Shown: piece after piece, positions 1 through 6,492 of the stretch
How the letters are laid out: the number at the start of each line of letters is the position of its first letter
How positions within the stretch are numbered: the first letter of the stretch is position 1
Source: Turneriella parva
Lineage (GTDB): Bacteria > Spirochaetota > Leptospiria > Turneriellales > Turneriellaceae
Reading direction: 5' to 3'
Length of the DNA: 36,144 bases
Assembly (NCBI GenBank): GCA_020719945.1
Contig: DYPL01000011.1
Span: 16,138-52,281, forward strand
The notes under the pieces: model-generated
Told to the model about the DNA's origin: nothing
Seen by the model: the letters and a program-made list of their open reading frames with translations, nothing else
The model's database searches: none
Made by a program: the position numbers and the translations under genes

Positions 1-2
1 AC

Positions 3-119
3 TATTACTCTGCCATATGCGTGGGAACAGCCTCCGCTTTGGAGAATGCAGGGGCCAAGGTTGAACCAAAGCCCAAGAATTTGTATGGCAGATTGTCTGC
101 TATAAGCGGTAGGAATTAG
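3..119 (+). CDS. C-terminal fragment of an incomplete plus-strand gene, possibly uroporphyrinogen-III synthase
   Basis: An open frame enters from the left edge of the window and runs 38 codons to a TAG at 117-119. It includes the stretch [18 protein letters not shown] followed by NLYGRLSAI. The pattern of a short strand, a G-T-A helix, a Gly turn, a Pro and a final leucine-rich helix resembles the end of the HemD fold (IG..TA.AL...G....P......L..AI). That resemblance is an inference from a very short piece. The stop overlaps the rpmF stop by 4 bases in a tail-to-tail arrangement, so both genes end at the same point with no room for a separate terminator. It could instead be a chance open frame. 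Confidence 0.35.
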   Translation, partial: YYSAICVGTASALENAGAKVEPKPKNLYGRLSAISGRN

Positions 120-316
120 CGCGATTCTGTAACCGTTTTTACTTTTTCGAGAACTACCTGGCGACCATTGTAATGACCGCACTCAGAGCATACTCTGTGT
201 GAAAGACCATAGCTTCCACAGTTTGGACAGGGACGAAGATTTGGTTTGCCAAGAGCATGGTGAGATCTGCGCATTCCTTTGCGGGATTTCGATGTTTTTC
301 GTTTCGGTACTGCCAT
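116..316 (-). CDS. rpmF: 50S ribosomal protein L32
   Basis: This is a 66-residue protein of the bacterial L32 family, a small protein of the large ribosomal subunit. It begins [19 protein letters not shown], the family's usual basic N-terminus. It carries a four-cysteine zinc ribbon, C30-x2-C33 and C43-x2-C46, so this is the zinc-binding (C+) form. The ATG lies 10 bases after the hisG stop, with only a weak purine-rich stretch before it. In most bacteria rpmF sits with yceD and plsX or acpP. Here it is the last gene of a minus-strand run behind hisG, and no plsX start is visible in the 115 bases beyond it. Confidence 0.96.
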   Translation of the reverse strand: MAVPKRKTSKSRKGMRRSHHALGKPNLRPCPNCGSYGLSHRVCSECGHYNGRQVVLEKVKTVTESR

Positions 317-326
317 ACGCCTATTC

Positions 327-953
327 TTAAAATGCTGTCAGGGTGTCAATCATTTTGGATATTTCTGCACGGCGGAACACCCACGAGACGGGATTTACGA
401 TTAATCTGGCTGTACTATCGAGAATGCTTTCTTCTTCGGACAGGCCGTTCGCCTTCAATGTATTGCCGGTAGAAACCAGATCTACAATCACGTCAGAGAT
501 TCCGGTTAGAGGAGCAATTTCAATGGAACCATACAGTTCTACGATTGTAATATTAAAACCGCGCTCAAAAAAATAGCGCGAAGTGAGTTTGGGATATTTG
601 GTAGCCACGCGAATATTGCGCTTGTTTTGCCAGTCTGTTTTTCCGTTGGGGTAGGCTATGGACAGCCTGCAGGCGCCAAAAGGAAGCGCGACCGGAGTGA
701 GGACTTCAAAATTGTGCTCTGCGAGAACGTCGTGGCCCAGTACGCCAATATCCGCAGCACCCTGCTCTACATAGGCGCCAACGTCCTTGGAGCGTATCAG
801 CAAAAATTCCAGACCTTTTTCTTTGTCGGCGATAATTAGCTCGCGGTCTACGGAAAATTTGGAGAAAGACGTGATTCCGTGTCTGTAAAAATATTCCACG
901 GAATCGTCGCTCATTCTCCCTTTGGGAAGAGCAATGCGCAGGGGTTTATCCAT
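327..953 (-). CDS. hisG: ATP phosphoribosyltransferase catalytic subunit, short form
   Basis: The product is a 208-residue HisG of the short class. It catalyses the first step of histidine synthesis, condensing ATP with PRPP to phosphoribosyl-ATP. The N-terminus [10 protein letters not shown] and the PRPP-binding loop [14 protein letters not shown] (about residues 158-171) are typical. The C-terminal regulatory domain of long HisG is absent. Short-form enzymes normally need the HisRS-like partner HisZ, which is not in this window. The ATG overlaps the stop of the upstream gene by 8 bases, which suggests coupled translation. No other his gene is adjacent. Confidence 0.95.
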   Translation of the reverse strand: MDKPLRIALPKGRMSDDSVEYFYRHGITSFSKFSVDRELIIADKEKGLEFLLIRSKDVGAYVEQGAADIGVLGHDVLAEHNFEVLTPVALPFGACRLSIAYPNGKTDWQNKRNIRVATKYPKLTSRYFFERGFNITIVELYGSIEIAPLTGISDVIVDLVSTGNTLKANGLSEEESILDSTARLIVNPVSWVFRRAEISKMIDTLTAF

Positions 954-1800
954 TGGTATTTTTCTGAGACAAAATCAATAGTCTGTATTTTTTAGCTTCT
1001 TTTGCGTACGGGCTGTCTGGATACTCTGTTTCAATTTGTTCAAACAAGGCAAGTGCCTTGTCTGAATCCTTTTTGTGATAATGCATTCTGGCCTGGTGAA
1101 AAAGAGGAAAATCTTCGCGATCCATTTTTTTGTACCAGGGCTGCATTTTTGTATACCATGCCAGTGCGCCATCTATGTCTTTGTTGAACTCCGCAGAATA
1201 ACCAGCGTAAAATGCGGCAAAGCCCTTGAGATTTTTACCGGATTGATTTCCGTATGCCTGCAGAGACTTTGCGGACAGAGCATTGTCTCCTGTTTCCCTG
1301 GCTGCGATTGCAGAGAGAAGGCATGCGTTAGAAGATTCTGTCGTTTTCCAAAATACATTGCATAGCCGGCCAGCGTCGGACGCAATGTTTGAGAGCGTTT
1401 TCTTTTTGGTATCTTCTGGAAAGAAAGAAGATTCTTCGTAAGCCTTCACGAGTCTGTAAAAACGCGTGCTGTGGTTCTCTACCGCAAAGGAGTGGACAAA
1501 CATGACTACGACCGCAAGCAGCGCAGCCGCTCCCGTCGCGAGTATGATATAGCGGGCTGTGGCAGCATGCTTGTTGCTGTAGTGTTTTAGCGAAAGTATC
1601 CACTTTTCCAGAATGCTGCGTTCTACGTCGACAATATCGACGGGGATGGGCCGAATGCCGGTTTCCGGATTGATTTTCCGGTGGGCATGTTTTACATTTT
1701 TGTTTTTGGGCTGGCCTTCTGCGTGTGCCTGCGGCGCGTGTTTGGGATGATTCCCGGATTCCCTGTTTTCGCGAGGTGGATTATTCGCTTCCTGACTCAT
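946..1800 (-). CDS. membrane-anchored protein with C-terminal TPR-like repeats, function unknown
   Basis: About 284 residues from the ATG at 1800 (MSQEANN). The frame stays open to a TTG at 1833, 3 bases after the upstream stop, so a coupled TTG start 11 codons earlier is possible. No clear Shine-Dalgarno site separates the two choices. The N-terminal 80 residues are polar, rich in Asn, His and Pro, and probably cytoplasmic. A single membrane helix follows (YIILATGAAALLAVVVMFVH). The rest is helical and ends in a BamD/YbgF-like TPR segment (ALFEQIETEYPDSPYAKEA). This architecture suits a membrane-tethered scaffold or envelope-assembly protein, but no specific family was recognised. Its stop overlaps the start of hisG. 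Confidence 0.8.
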   Translation of the reverse strand: MSQEANNPPRENRESGNHPKHAPQAHAEGQPKNKNVKHAHRKINPETGIRPIPVDIVDVERSILEKWILSLKHYSNKHAATARYIILATGAAALLAVVVMFVHSFAVENHSTRFYRLVKAYEESSFFPEDTKKKTLSNIASDAGRLCNVFWKTTESSNACLLSAIAARETGDNALSAKSLQAYGNQSGKNLKGFAAFYAGYSAEFNKDIDGALAWYTKMQPWYKKMDREDFPLFHQARMHYHKKDSDKALALFEQIETEYPDSPYAKEAKKYRLLILSQKNTNG

Positions 1801-1836
1801 GGCCGAAAATGCAGACGGGAGGCTTCCCGGCAAGTA

Positions 1837-2613
1837 TTATTGAAAAATTGTACCCCGAGTAAATACCATACTTGCGCCAGATTCTTTTATGAAATCCCGG
1901 GCGGTAGAAGAAAATCTGTAGCCAAAAAATACGATTCTTACATCCAGATTGGGTAAAGTTGGCTTAATTTTTTCTACCTGTTTAAAAAATTTTCGGGCAT
2001 CTGTTTCGGTCAGGTTGCTTTTGCATTCTCCCAAAACGACAATCTCCCGGGTGTCAATTTTTCCTCGAATCACAAAATCAGTCTCAATTTCGCGTCCTTC
2101 CACGAAAAAGAAATCCCGTTCCGAAGATTCTATTTTCATATTCCAGTATTTTTCCAGTAACTCAGGAACTATCTCCATGGCAAAATCTTCCAGCGATGCA
2201 CCAAAAGATTCGGAAAGCCCGCCAACTTGTTTGGCAAGGTTAGTAATCGCCTTTTGCATCTGGTTCTGGTTTTCCGCAAGACTGGCAACCACACCTGTTA
2301 AGTTGTCGAGTTTTTCCTCGGTTCTTTTTTGGGCATTCGCAAGACTGGCAACCACACCTGTTAAGTTGTCGAGTTTTTCCTCGGTTCTTTTTTGGGCATC
2401 CGCAAGACTGGCAACCACACCTGCTAAGTTGTCGAGTTTTTCTTCTGTTTTTGTTTGCGCCACCACGAGCCCGGTGATGGCAGATTTTAAATCGTGGATG
2501 TCTTCCCGGATCTCATGTATGTTTTCGCCTTCGCGAATCCAGTCCGCAAACAGTTCCATTCCAGAATGGATATTCTGAGGAAATGCGTCGAGAATATACG
2601 CTGGTACCGCCAT
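1837..2613 (-). CDS. coiled-coil protein with C-terminal PD-(D/E)XK nuclease-like domain
   Basis: 258 residues from the ATG at 2613 (MAVPAYILDAFPQ). The longer frame upstream starts with TTG and would overlap the previous gene, so the ATG was preferred. The middle third is a coiled coil made of near-identical 21-residue units (TEEKLDNLTGVVASLANAQKR). The C-terminal 110 residues contain EIETDFVIRG and VVLGECKSNLT, arranged like the D...ExK core of PD-(D/E)XK nuclease-like domains in DUF3782-type proteins with long N-terminal coils. The domain call is inference from this motif and architecture. Substrate and role are unknown. It lies in a minus-strand run with two membrane-anchored proteins, about 60 bases after the upstream gene. 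Confidence 0.75.
   Translation of the reverse strand: MAVPAYILDAFPQNIHSGMELFADWIREGENIHEIREDIHDLKSAITGLVVAQTKTEEKLDNLAGVVASLADAQKRTEEKLDNLTGVVASLANAQKRTEEKLDNLTGVVASLAENQNQMQKAITNLAKQVGGLSESFGASLEDFAMEIVPELLEKYWNMKIESSERDFFFVEGREIETDFVIRGKIDTREIVVLGECKSNLTETDARKFFKQVEKIKPTLPNLDVRIVFFGYRFSSTARDFIKESGASMVFTRGTIFQ
2281..2460 (-). repeat. 63-bp in-frame tandem repeat encoding coiled-coil heptads
   Basis: A 63-base unit begins at 2281, 2344 and 2407. The first two copies are nearly identical over their whole length, and the third diverges after about 45 bases. Each unit encodes 21 residues, which is three heptads, so copy-number changes would lengthen or shorten the coiled coil without shifting the frame. 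Confidence 0.85.
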
Positions 2614-2671
2614 ACAATAGACTACGTTTTTTTTTCGATTCGTCAAGAGTTTTTTCGAGGGAGCAGGATGG

Positions 2672-3676
2672 TCACTCTTGCGGTTTGTCGCCAAGTGTCA
2701 GCTTCTCGTATTGAGAGAGAAAAACCGTGGCCTCTGCATTGGCCCCAAAAAATCTCAGCAAAAAGTGAAGCTCCTGGAGAAAGTACGGATTTCGGGGTAA
2801 AAAGTTTTCCGGATCTACCTGCTTGAGATAAAAAAGCTGCATGTTTTTCTGGTTTTTGGCTGCATAATAGTGAGCGAGAATATAGGCAGCCCGGTTTTTA
2901 ACGGTAAAGTCTGTGCTCAGAAGAAGTTTGCTGAGGCCAGAAATTCCAAGAGGAGTATTGCCCGCCTTGAGAAAGTGCATGCCCTTGAGGAGATTCACGC
3001 GCTCTTCGGCAAGAGTAAGGACGTTCCAGTCAGGTATTCCGTTCTGCAAGTATACGTTGTACAAATGATAGTAGCTGCTCTCAATTCCTTTTCCAGACAG
3101 CTCCAGATACTCTAATCCGGCTGGCCAGTATTCAGGGCCACCAAAATAATAGAGTTCGCCGAGAGTGTAATGGATCTGCGCCAAGACAGCTTCGGGAGGA
3201 TTCATGGCCATGGAGCGCCGCAACAGGAGTACAGCTCTTTTCCATTCTTCCGGATTCAGTTCCGCAGGCAGATAAAAACGACCGGTATAAGAACGGAAAA
3301 GAATCTCTTCGCGCAGATCGCCGTGTTGAGCTAACGGCAGCAGAAACGCATCTGCTGTGAGGCGACCCGTGATATAGGGGAGGTAGCTGTCGGCTGGGTG
3401 ATCTTCGCTGAGTTGTTTCAGGGTTTCCGTAAACTCAATCAGTTTCTGGAGTGAGTCGCTTTCTCCGGCTGCCAGTGCGGTTACAATTTCAGCGGAGCGA
3501 ATTTCCAGAGATGCGTGCTTGTCTGATTGAAAATAAAACAGCCAGCGGGAAGGGTTCTGTAGAAAAATCCACAGCGGGATACTGAGAAGAATCAGAAACA
3601 GAAGGAAGAACAGCCAGCGGCCATTTCCATGTTTTGCTTTTTCGGACTGGTAGACGGGTTTATATCGAATTGCCAT
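2672..3676 (-). CDS. membrane-anchored helical-repeat (TPR-like) protein, function unknown
   Basis: 334 residues from the ATG at 3676 (MAIRYKPVYQSEK). The frame is open further upstream, but that stretch lies inside the preceding gene and its sequence is unlike a protein start. One membrane helix near residues 20-40 (WLFFLLFLILLSIPLWIF) is followed by a long soluble helical region. Pairs such as LLRRSMAMNPPEAVLAQIHY and AAYILAHYYAAKNQ suggest TPR-like repeats. The protein is probably anchored in the inner membrane and faces the periplasm. The start overlaps the stop of the upstream gene by 17 bases, so the two are probably co-translated. No named family was recognised. Confidence 0.75.
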   Translation of the reverse strand: MAIRYKPVYQSEKAKHGNGRWLFFLLFLILLSIPLWIFLQNPSRWLFYFQSDKHASLEIRSAEIVTALAAGESDSLQKLIEFTETLKQLSEDHPADSYLPYITGRLTADAFLLPLAQHGDLREEILFRSYTGRFYLPAELNPEEWKRAVLLLRRSMAMNPPEAVLAQIHYTLGELYYFGGPEYWPAGLEYLELSGKGIESSYYHLYNVYLQNGIPDWNVLTLAEERVNLLKGMHFLKAGNTPLGISGLSKLLLSTDFTVKNRAAYILAHYYAAKNQKNMQLFYLKQVDPENFLPRNPYFLQELHFLLRFFGANAEATVFLSQYEKLTLGDKPQE

Positions 3677-4274
3677 GTTGCGCCTGGAATGTCTCCAAAA
3701 CGCGGCGGATGCTCTCTGACTCGTCAACGAAAAAAAGTGCCGAGACACCCGTATCCTTCCGCGTAAACACGATGCAGTTTGGATAAAAAGCAATCTGGCT
3801 TAAAAAAGAAACGGGAAACGATTCCTGGGCGGTCCCAGACTGAAAGCGAAAGCTGAACCCGTCGTAACTCAGGTAACCCATTCCAATGCGGCGAATCCCG
3901 GAGAGTGTATCGGGGTGTTCTACGACGGCATTGTTGGCCATGCCGTAAAAATTGCGCCCGGAGTGATCGAGATATAAATGCCCCTCTTTGCGAATTAAAT
4001 CCGGATTTTGTGAAATCACTTTGAATTCCGGGCCGCTTCTGGCGGGAGATAGTGTTGGTGCAGGCGCCGGGGCAGAAGCAGAAAAAGAAGGCGAAGGAGG
4101 AAAATAGGGAGGCTGAGCGGAAACCCGGGGAGCGGTCTGCATTCCGGCATTTTCGCCCGGTTTTTTGGCCAGAGGAAAGGCACTCGGGGCGCTATCCTTT
4201 TTCGGATGTTTCATGAATCCAGCTGCCGTAAGGAGGATTCCCAGACCAAGAAATATGTATGCTATGTATTCCAC
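3660..4274 (-). CDS. membrane-anchored proline-rich protein, function unknown
   Basis: 204 residues starting with GTG at 4274. An N-terminal hydrophobic helix (YIAYIFLGLGILLTAAGF) acts as membrane anchor or uncleaved signal. It is followed by about 60 residues rich in Pro, Ala and Ser, then a folded C-terminal domain of about 110 residues. That domain contains the aromatic, strand-like stretches GHLYLDHSGRNFYGMANN and GYLSYDGFSFRFQS. It is the first gene of the minus-strand run that ends with rpmF. No Shine-Dalgarno site is obvious, so the start is uncertain; an ATG lies 20 codons downstream but would remove the anchor. No homologous family was recognised. Confidence 0.7.
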   Translation of the reverse strand: MEYIAYIFLGLGILLTAAGFMKHPKKDSAPSAFPLAKKPGENAGMQTAPRVSAQPPYFPPSPSFSASAPAPAPTLSPARSGPEFKVISQNPDLIRKEGHLYLDHSGRNFYGMANNAVVEHPDTLSGIRRIGMGYLSYDGFSFRFQSGTAQESFPVSFLSQIAFYPNCIVFTRKDTGVSALFFVDESESIRRVLETFQAQHGNSI

Positions 4275-4342
4275 AATGTATTATCTGTAATAATAACTAA
4301 AACCTTGAACAATTTCTTTATTCCCTGAATTTCTAACATTTT

Positions 4343-4372
4343 TTCGACAACTTTCCAGAATGTTGCTACTAT
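4343..4372 (+). promoter_or_regulatory. candidate sigma-70-type promoter for the 4420 gene
   Basis: A TTCGAC box (4343-4348) and a TACTAT box (4367-4372) are 18 bases apart in the AT-rich divergent spacer. They lie about 50 bases before the start codon, which has an AGAGGAA ribosome site. Both boxes match the consensus only partly. Confidence 0.3.
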
Positions 4373-4419
4373 ATAGCAGTCCTGTAAGCACAGCTAAGTA
4401 AATAAAGAGGAAATTTTAG

Positions 4420-4788
4420 ATGAACCCAAATCAGCATTACCAGCCGGGTGCACCCGGGAACCCTCTTTGCTTATTTTGTTCCGGCTATGAAGACAAAATA
4501 GAGCCCGAAAAAAATTTTCCTCCTTTAGAAGACATTGTAGCCATGGAAAAGCACGACATCATTATGGAAATATCGTCTGCGATTGGCGACGAACCCGAGA
4601 TGATATCCGTAGCGGAGAGGATTTTCCAGCGAATTCGCTATCGAGTAACCGAGTTTGTGCTGAAAAGAGAGTACAATCGGTATGACGGTATCTCTGTACC
4701 GCTGGCTATATGGCTTGAAAAAAAGCAGAATCCGGAATCTCTCGAAAAATTAAACAATATTATCGATAATTATCTGGAAAAGCATTAA
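4420..4788 (+). CDS. small acidic protein with N-terminal CxxC, function unknown
   Basis: 122 residues, ATG preceded by AGAGGAAATTTTAG, a reasonable ribosome site. The N-terminus is polar and contains LCLFCSGYED, a CxxC pair that could bind metal. The rest is predicted helical and charged, including DIIMEISSAIGDEPEMIS and a C-terminal LEKLNNIIDNYLEKH. There is no signal peptide or membrane segment, so it is probably cytoplasmic. It stands alone between the divergent minus-strand run and the flagellin genes. Proximity to flagellins is its only functional hint and is weak. No family was recognised. Confidence 0.7.
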   Translation: MNPNQHYQPGAPGNPLCLFCSGYEDKIEPEKNFPPLEDIVAMEKHDIIMEISSAIGDEPEMISVAERIFQRIRYRVTEFVLKREYNRYDGISVPLAIWLEKKQNPESLEKLNNIIDNYLEKH

Positions 4789-4862
4789 GCTCTCGCGGGT
4801 TTCTTCCGATATTCAGACCAGGAAAGCTTTTTTTTGAAAAAAAATATAGAACGGGTCTTTTA

Positions 4863-4894
4863 TGGCTGTAATCTTTCCTGTCTGGCTGTAATCT
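4863..4894 (+). repeat. 12-bp direct repeat upstream of flaB, 20-bp period
   Basis: TGGCTGTAATCT occurs at 4863-4874 and again at 4883-4894, close to two helical turns apart. A 10-base palindrome, AAGTTAACTT (4895-4904), follows at once. The arrangement resembles a pair of protein-binding sites on one face of the DNA ahead of the flaB leader. No regulator can be named. Confidence 0.5.
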
Positions 4895-4966
4895 AAGTTA
4901 ACTTTAGTTATCTTCTTCTCTTCTCATTTATTATTGCTACTGTAAATTTCCGATGTACCAGATAAG

Positions 4967-5321
4967 CCATCAAAGGATGGTTTGCTGCTGTTGTATCAGG
5001 TTGTTGAAGAAGTTCATTTAAGGACTTCTTCAATCCGCAAAATACGGGCGATGCCCGTCCTCTTGCGGCTCATGGATTCCCGAAGGGGAACCGTCGATTG
5101 ACGGGAAACCTACAGCGAGGCCATGTTTTGAATAATTTCACAACATGGCCCGGTACACGGATGTACCGACATTTTGCGCAGAAAAATGGAGGGAAACAGC
5201 GGGCTTTGCCCGGGTTTCGCGAGTAGAAAAAGTCCAAGAGGGACTTTTTCTACCTCATTCAGAATGCAATCGATCGGTTCTCCTGCGGGATCCTCGTGAT
5301 CTTTCGGAGAAGGAGTGTACC
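4967..5321 (+). promoter_or_regulatory. highly structured flaB leader with multiple GGA hairpins (candidate CsrA-responsive RNA)
   Basis: Successive inverted repeats fill this gene-free stretch. The main stems are CCATC/GATGG (4967-4980), a 10-bp stem 5004-5013/5024-5033, CCGCAA/TTGCGG enclosing ACGGGC/GCCCGT (5035-5068), CCGTC/GACGG (5091-5104), a 9-bp stem 5119-5127/5142-5150, a 7-bp stem 5151-5157/5162-5168, GAAAC/GTTTC enclosing CGGGC/GCCCG (5193-5218), and a perfect 13-bp stem 5223-5235/5241-5253. Eight ANGGA motifs occur, at 4973, 5020, 5072, 5157, 5186, 5190, 5239 and 5310; the last overlaps the Shine-Dalgarno site. TTCTCC (5278-5283) can pair with GGAGAA (5306-5311) just before that site. 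CsrA/RsmA binds ANGGA in hairpin loops and at ribosome sites. That this leader is bound by CsrA is inference. No good promoter was identified, so the RNA 5' end is unknown. Confidence 0.6.
5151..5168 (+). promoter_or_regulatory. near-consensus CsrA/RsmA binding hairpin in the flaB leader
   Basis: CGGTACA and TGTACCG form a perfect 7-bp stem closing a CGGA tetraloop. Positions 5153-5164 read GTACACGGATGT, matching 11 of 12 positions of the known CsrA SELEX consensus RUACARGGAUGU; the only mismatch is the C at 5158. The GGA sits in the loop, as in authentic sites. Binding itself is inferred. Confidence 0.6.
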
Positions 5322-6152
5322 ATGAGAATCAACAACAACATAAGCTCCGTCAATGCCAACCGCACTTTGAAGTTTCGCGAATGGGAAATGGATAAGTCGA
5401 TGGCAAAGCTGGCATCGGGTGAACGGATCACCCGGTCCGGTGATGATCCATCTGGACTGGCCGTATCTGAAAAGATGCGCACACAGGTCAATGGCCTGCG
5501 CCAGGCGGAACGGAACACAGAAGACGGAATGAGCTTTATCCAGACAGCAGATGGTTATCTGGCGCAGACCGCTGATATTATGCAGCGCGTTCGCACCCTG
5601 TCTGTCCAGGCGGCAAACGGAATTTATTCCGGCCAGGACCGACAGCTCATGCAGGTAGAAGTTTCGCAGCTCGTCGATGAACTCGACCGCGTTGCTTCGC
5701 AGGCAGAATTTAACCGTTTTAAGCTGTTTCAGGGCGACTATGCCAGAAATTCCCGCGCAGGTTCCATGTGGTTCCATATGGGGCCCAACCAGTTCCAGCG
5801 CGAGCGCGCCTATGTTCAAACAATGACAGCGGCCGCTTTTGGACTCAAGGGAATTTCTTTAACGAGCGTTGCAAAAGCCAATGATACCATTGGTCTTGTA
5901 GACTCTGCTCTGGAAGTTCTCATGAAACAGCGCGCCGATTTAGGTGCTTATGCGAATCGTCTGGAGACGAGTGCAAAGGGGCTCATGTCTGCCTACGAGA
6001 ATGTGATGGCTGCTGAAAGCCGCATTCGCGATGCCGACATGGCAGAAGAAATGGTCAGTTTTACCAGAAATCAGATTCTGGAATCAGCTGCTGTTTCCAT
6101 GCTTGCCCAGGCTAATGTGCGTGGTACCGCTGCCCTCCGGTTGCTAGAGTAA
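5322..6152 (+). CDS. flaB: FlaB-type periplasmic flagellar filament core protein (first copy)
   Basis: 276 residues of the spirochaete FlaB flagellin family, which builds the core of the periplasmic flagellar filament. The N-terminal D0/D1 region ([16 protein letters not shown], then [22 protein letters not shown]) and the C-terminal region ([20 protein letters not shown], ending [15 protein letters not shown]) are canonical. There is no variable D2/D3 insert, as expected for FlaB, and no signal peptide. The ATG at 5322 was chosen because it has a strong GGAGAAGGAG ribosome site and starts exactly at the family N-terminus. The frame is open back to an ATG at 5145, but that stretch is the structured leader. 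A second FlaB gene follows about 340 bases downstream. Confidence 0.95.
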   Translation: MRINNNISSVNANRTLKFREWEMDKSMAKLASGERITRSGDDPSGLAVSEKMRTQVNGLRQAERNTEDGMSFIQTADGYLAQTADIMQRVRTLSVQAANGIYSGQDRQLMQVEVSQLVDELDRVASQAEFNRFKLFQGDYARNSRAGSMWFHMGPNQFQRERAYVQTMTAAAFGLKGISLTSVAKANDTIGLVDSALEVLMKQRADLGAYANRLETSAKGLMSAYENVMAAESRIRDADMAEEMVSFTRNQILESAAVSMLAQANVRGTAALRLLE

Positions 6153-6215
6153 AGTTAGATGTTCTTTGACATATAGACGTAAATTTCATGGTAGGCATCT
6201 TTTGCTTGAGTTCTT

Positions 6216-6283
6216 TTTGATAACAAATTTGTATAATTCGCTTCCCCACGAAGCCGGGGAAGCGAAAAATCATTTGTATCAAA
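6216..6283 (+). other. long imperfect stem-loop between the two flagellin genes
   Basis: The core is a perfect 9-bp stem, CGCTTCCCC (6239-6247) with GGGGAAGCG (6256-6264). Outer arms TTTGATAACAAAT (6216-6228) and ATTTGTATCAAA (6272-6283) pair with one bulge. It lies just after flaB1 and could stabilise the message end or attenuate read-through. No T-tract follows, so it is not a standard intrinsic terminator. A perfect TATAAT (6232-6237) lies inside the left arm. Confidence 0.55.
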
Positions 6284-6380
6284 GGATGAGGAAAAATATA
6301 GACATTGCTTTGTCGTTTTTCTGTTTTTTCATAACGTTTCAAAAGTTACGTTACTCCAGTTGTTTGTAATGATTTTCCGG

Positions 6381-6492
6381 TGGGGCCATCCGGCGATGCG
6401 ACCCGCCGGATGGCCCCATTGGGCCACATGTCACCGGGAGGACATGAGGGCGTAAGGACGCGCCCGAAACAAACAACCCAAGGAGGGAGAAG
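6381..6492 (+). promoter_or_regulatory. structured leader of the second flaB gene with GGA hairpins
   Basis: It begins with a perfect 15-bp stem, 6381-6395 with 6404-6418, closing the loop ATGCGACC. Next is CATGTC/GACATG (6427-6446), whose loop contains GGGAG. The third hairpin is GGGCG/CGCCC (6448-6465), with AAGGA at 6454-6458 in the loop. The ribosome site AAGGAGG (6480-6486) itself contains AAGGA. A loop AAGGA plus an AAGGA over the Shine-Dalgarno site matches the two-site arrangement known for CsrA-repressed messages. The function is inferred. Confidence 0.5.

Noticed and set aside
2281-2460. CRISPR-like regular repeats
   Set aside because: The units are adjacent with no unique spacers, keep the reading frame and encode coiled-coil heptads.
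1949-2578. 209-codon plus-strand frame opposite the coiled-coil nuclease gene
   Set aside because: Its repeats (LATTPVKLSSFSSVLFWA) are only the antisense translation of the 63-bp repeat; no ribosome site.
4789-4850. Intrinsic terminator after the 4420 gene (T8 run at 4828-4835)
   Set aside because: Only a very weak stem precedes the T-run, so it was not listed as a terminator.
4943-4965. Sigma-28 flagellar promoter (TAAA ... CCAGATAA)
   Set aside because: The gap between the boxes is about 4 bases shorter than the consensus spacing and the -10 box has two mismatches.
5145-5321. N-terminal extension of the first flagellin (frame open from an ATG at 5145)
   Set aside because: The extra 59 codons have no flagellin similarity and coincide with the hairpin-rich leader. 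The ATG at 5322 has the ribosome site and the conserved flagellin N-terminus.
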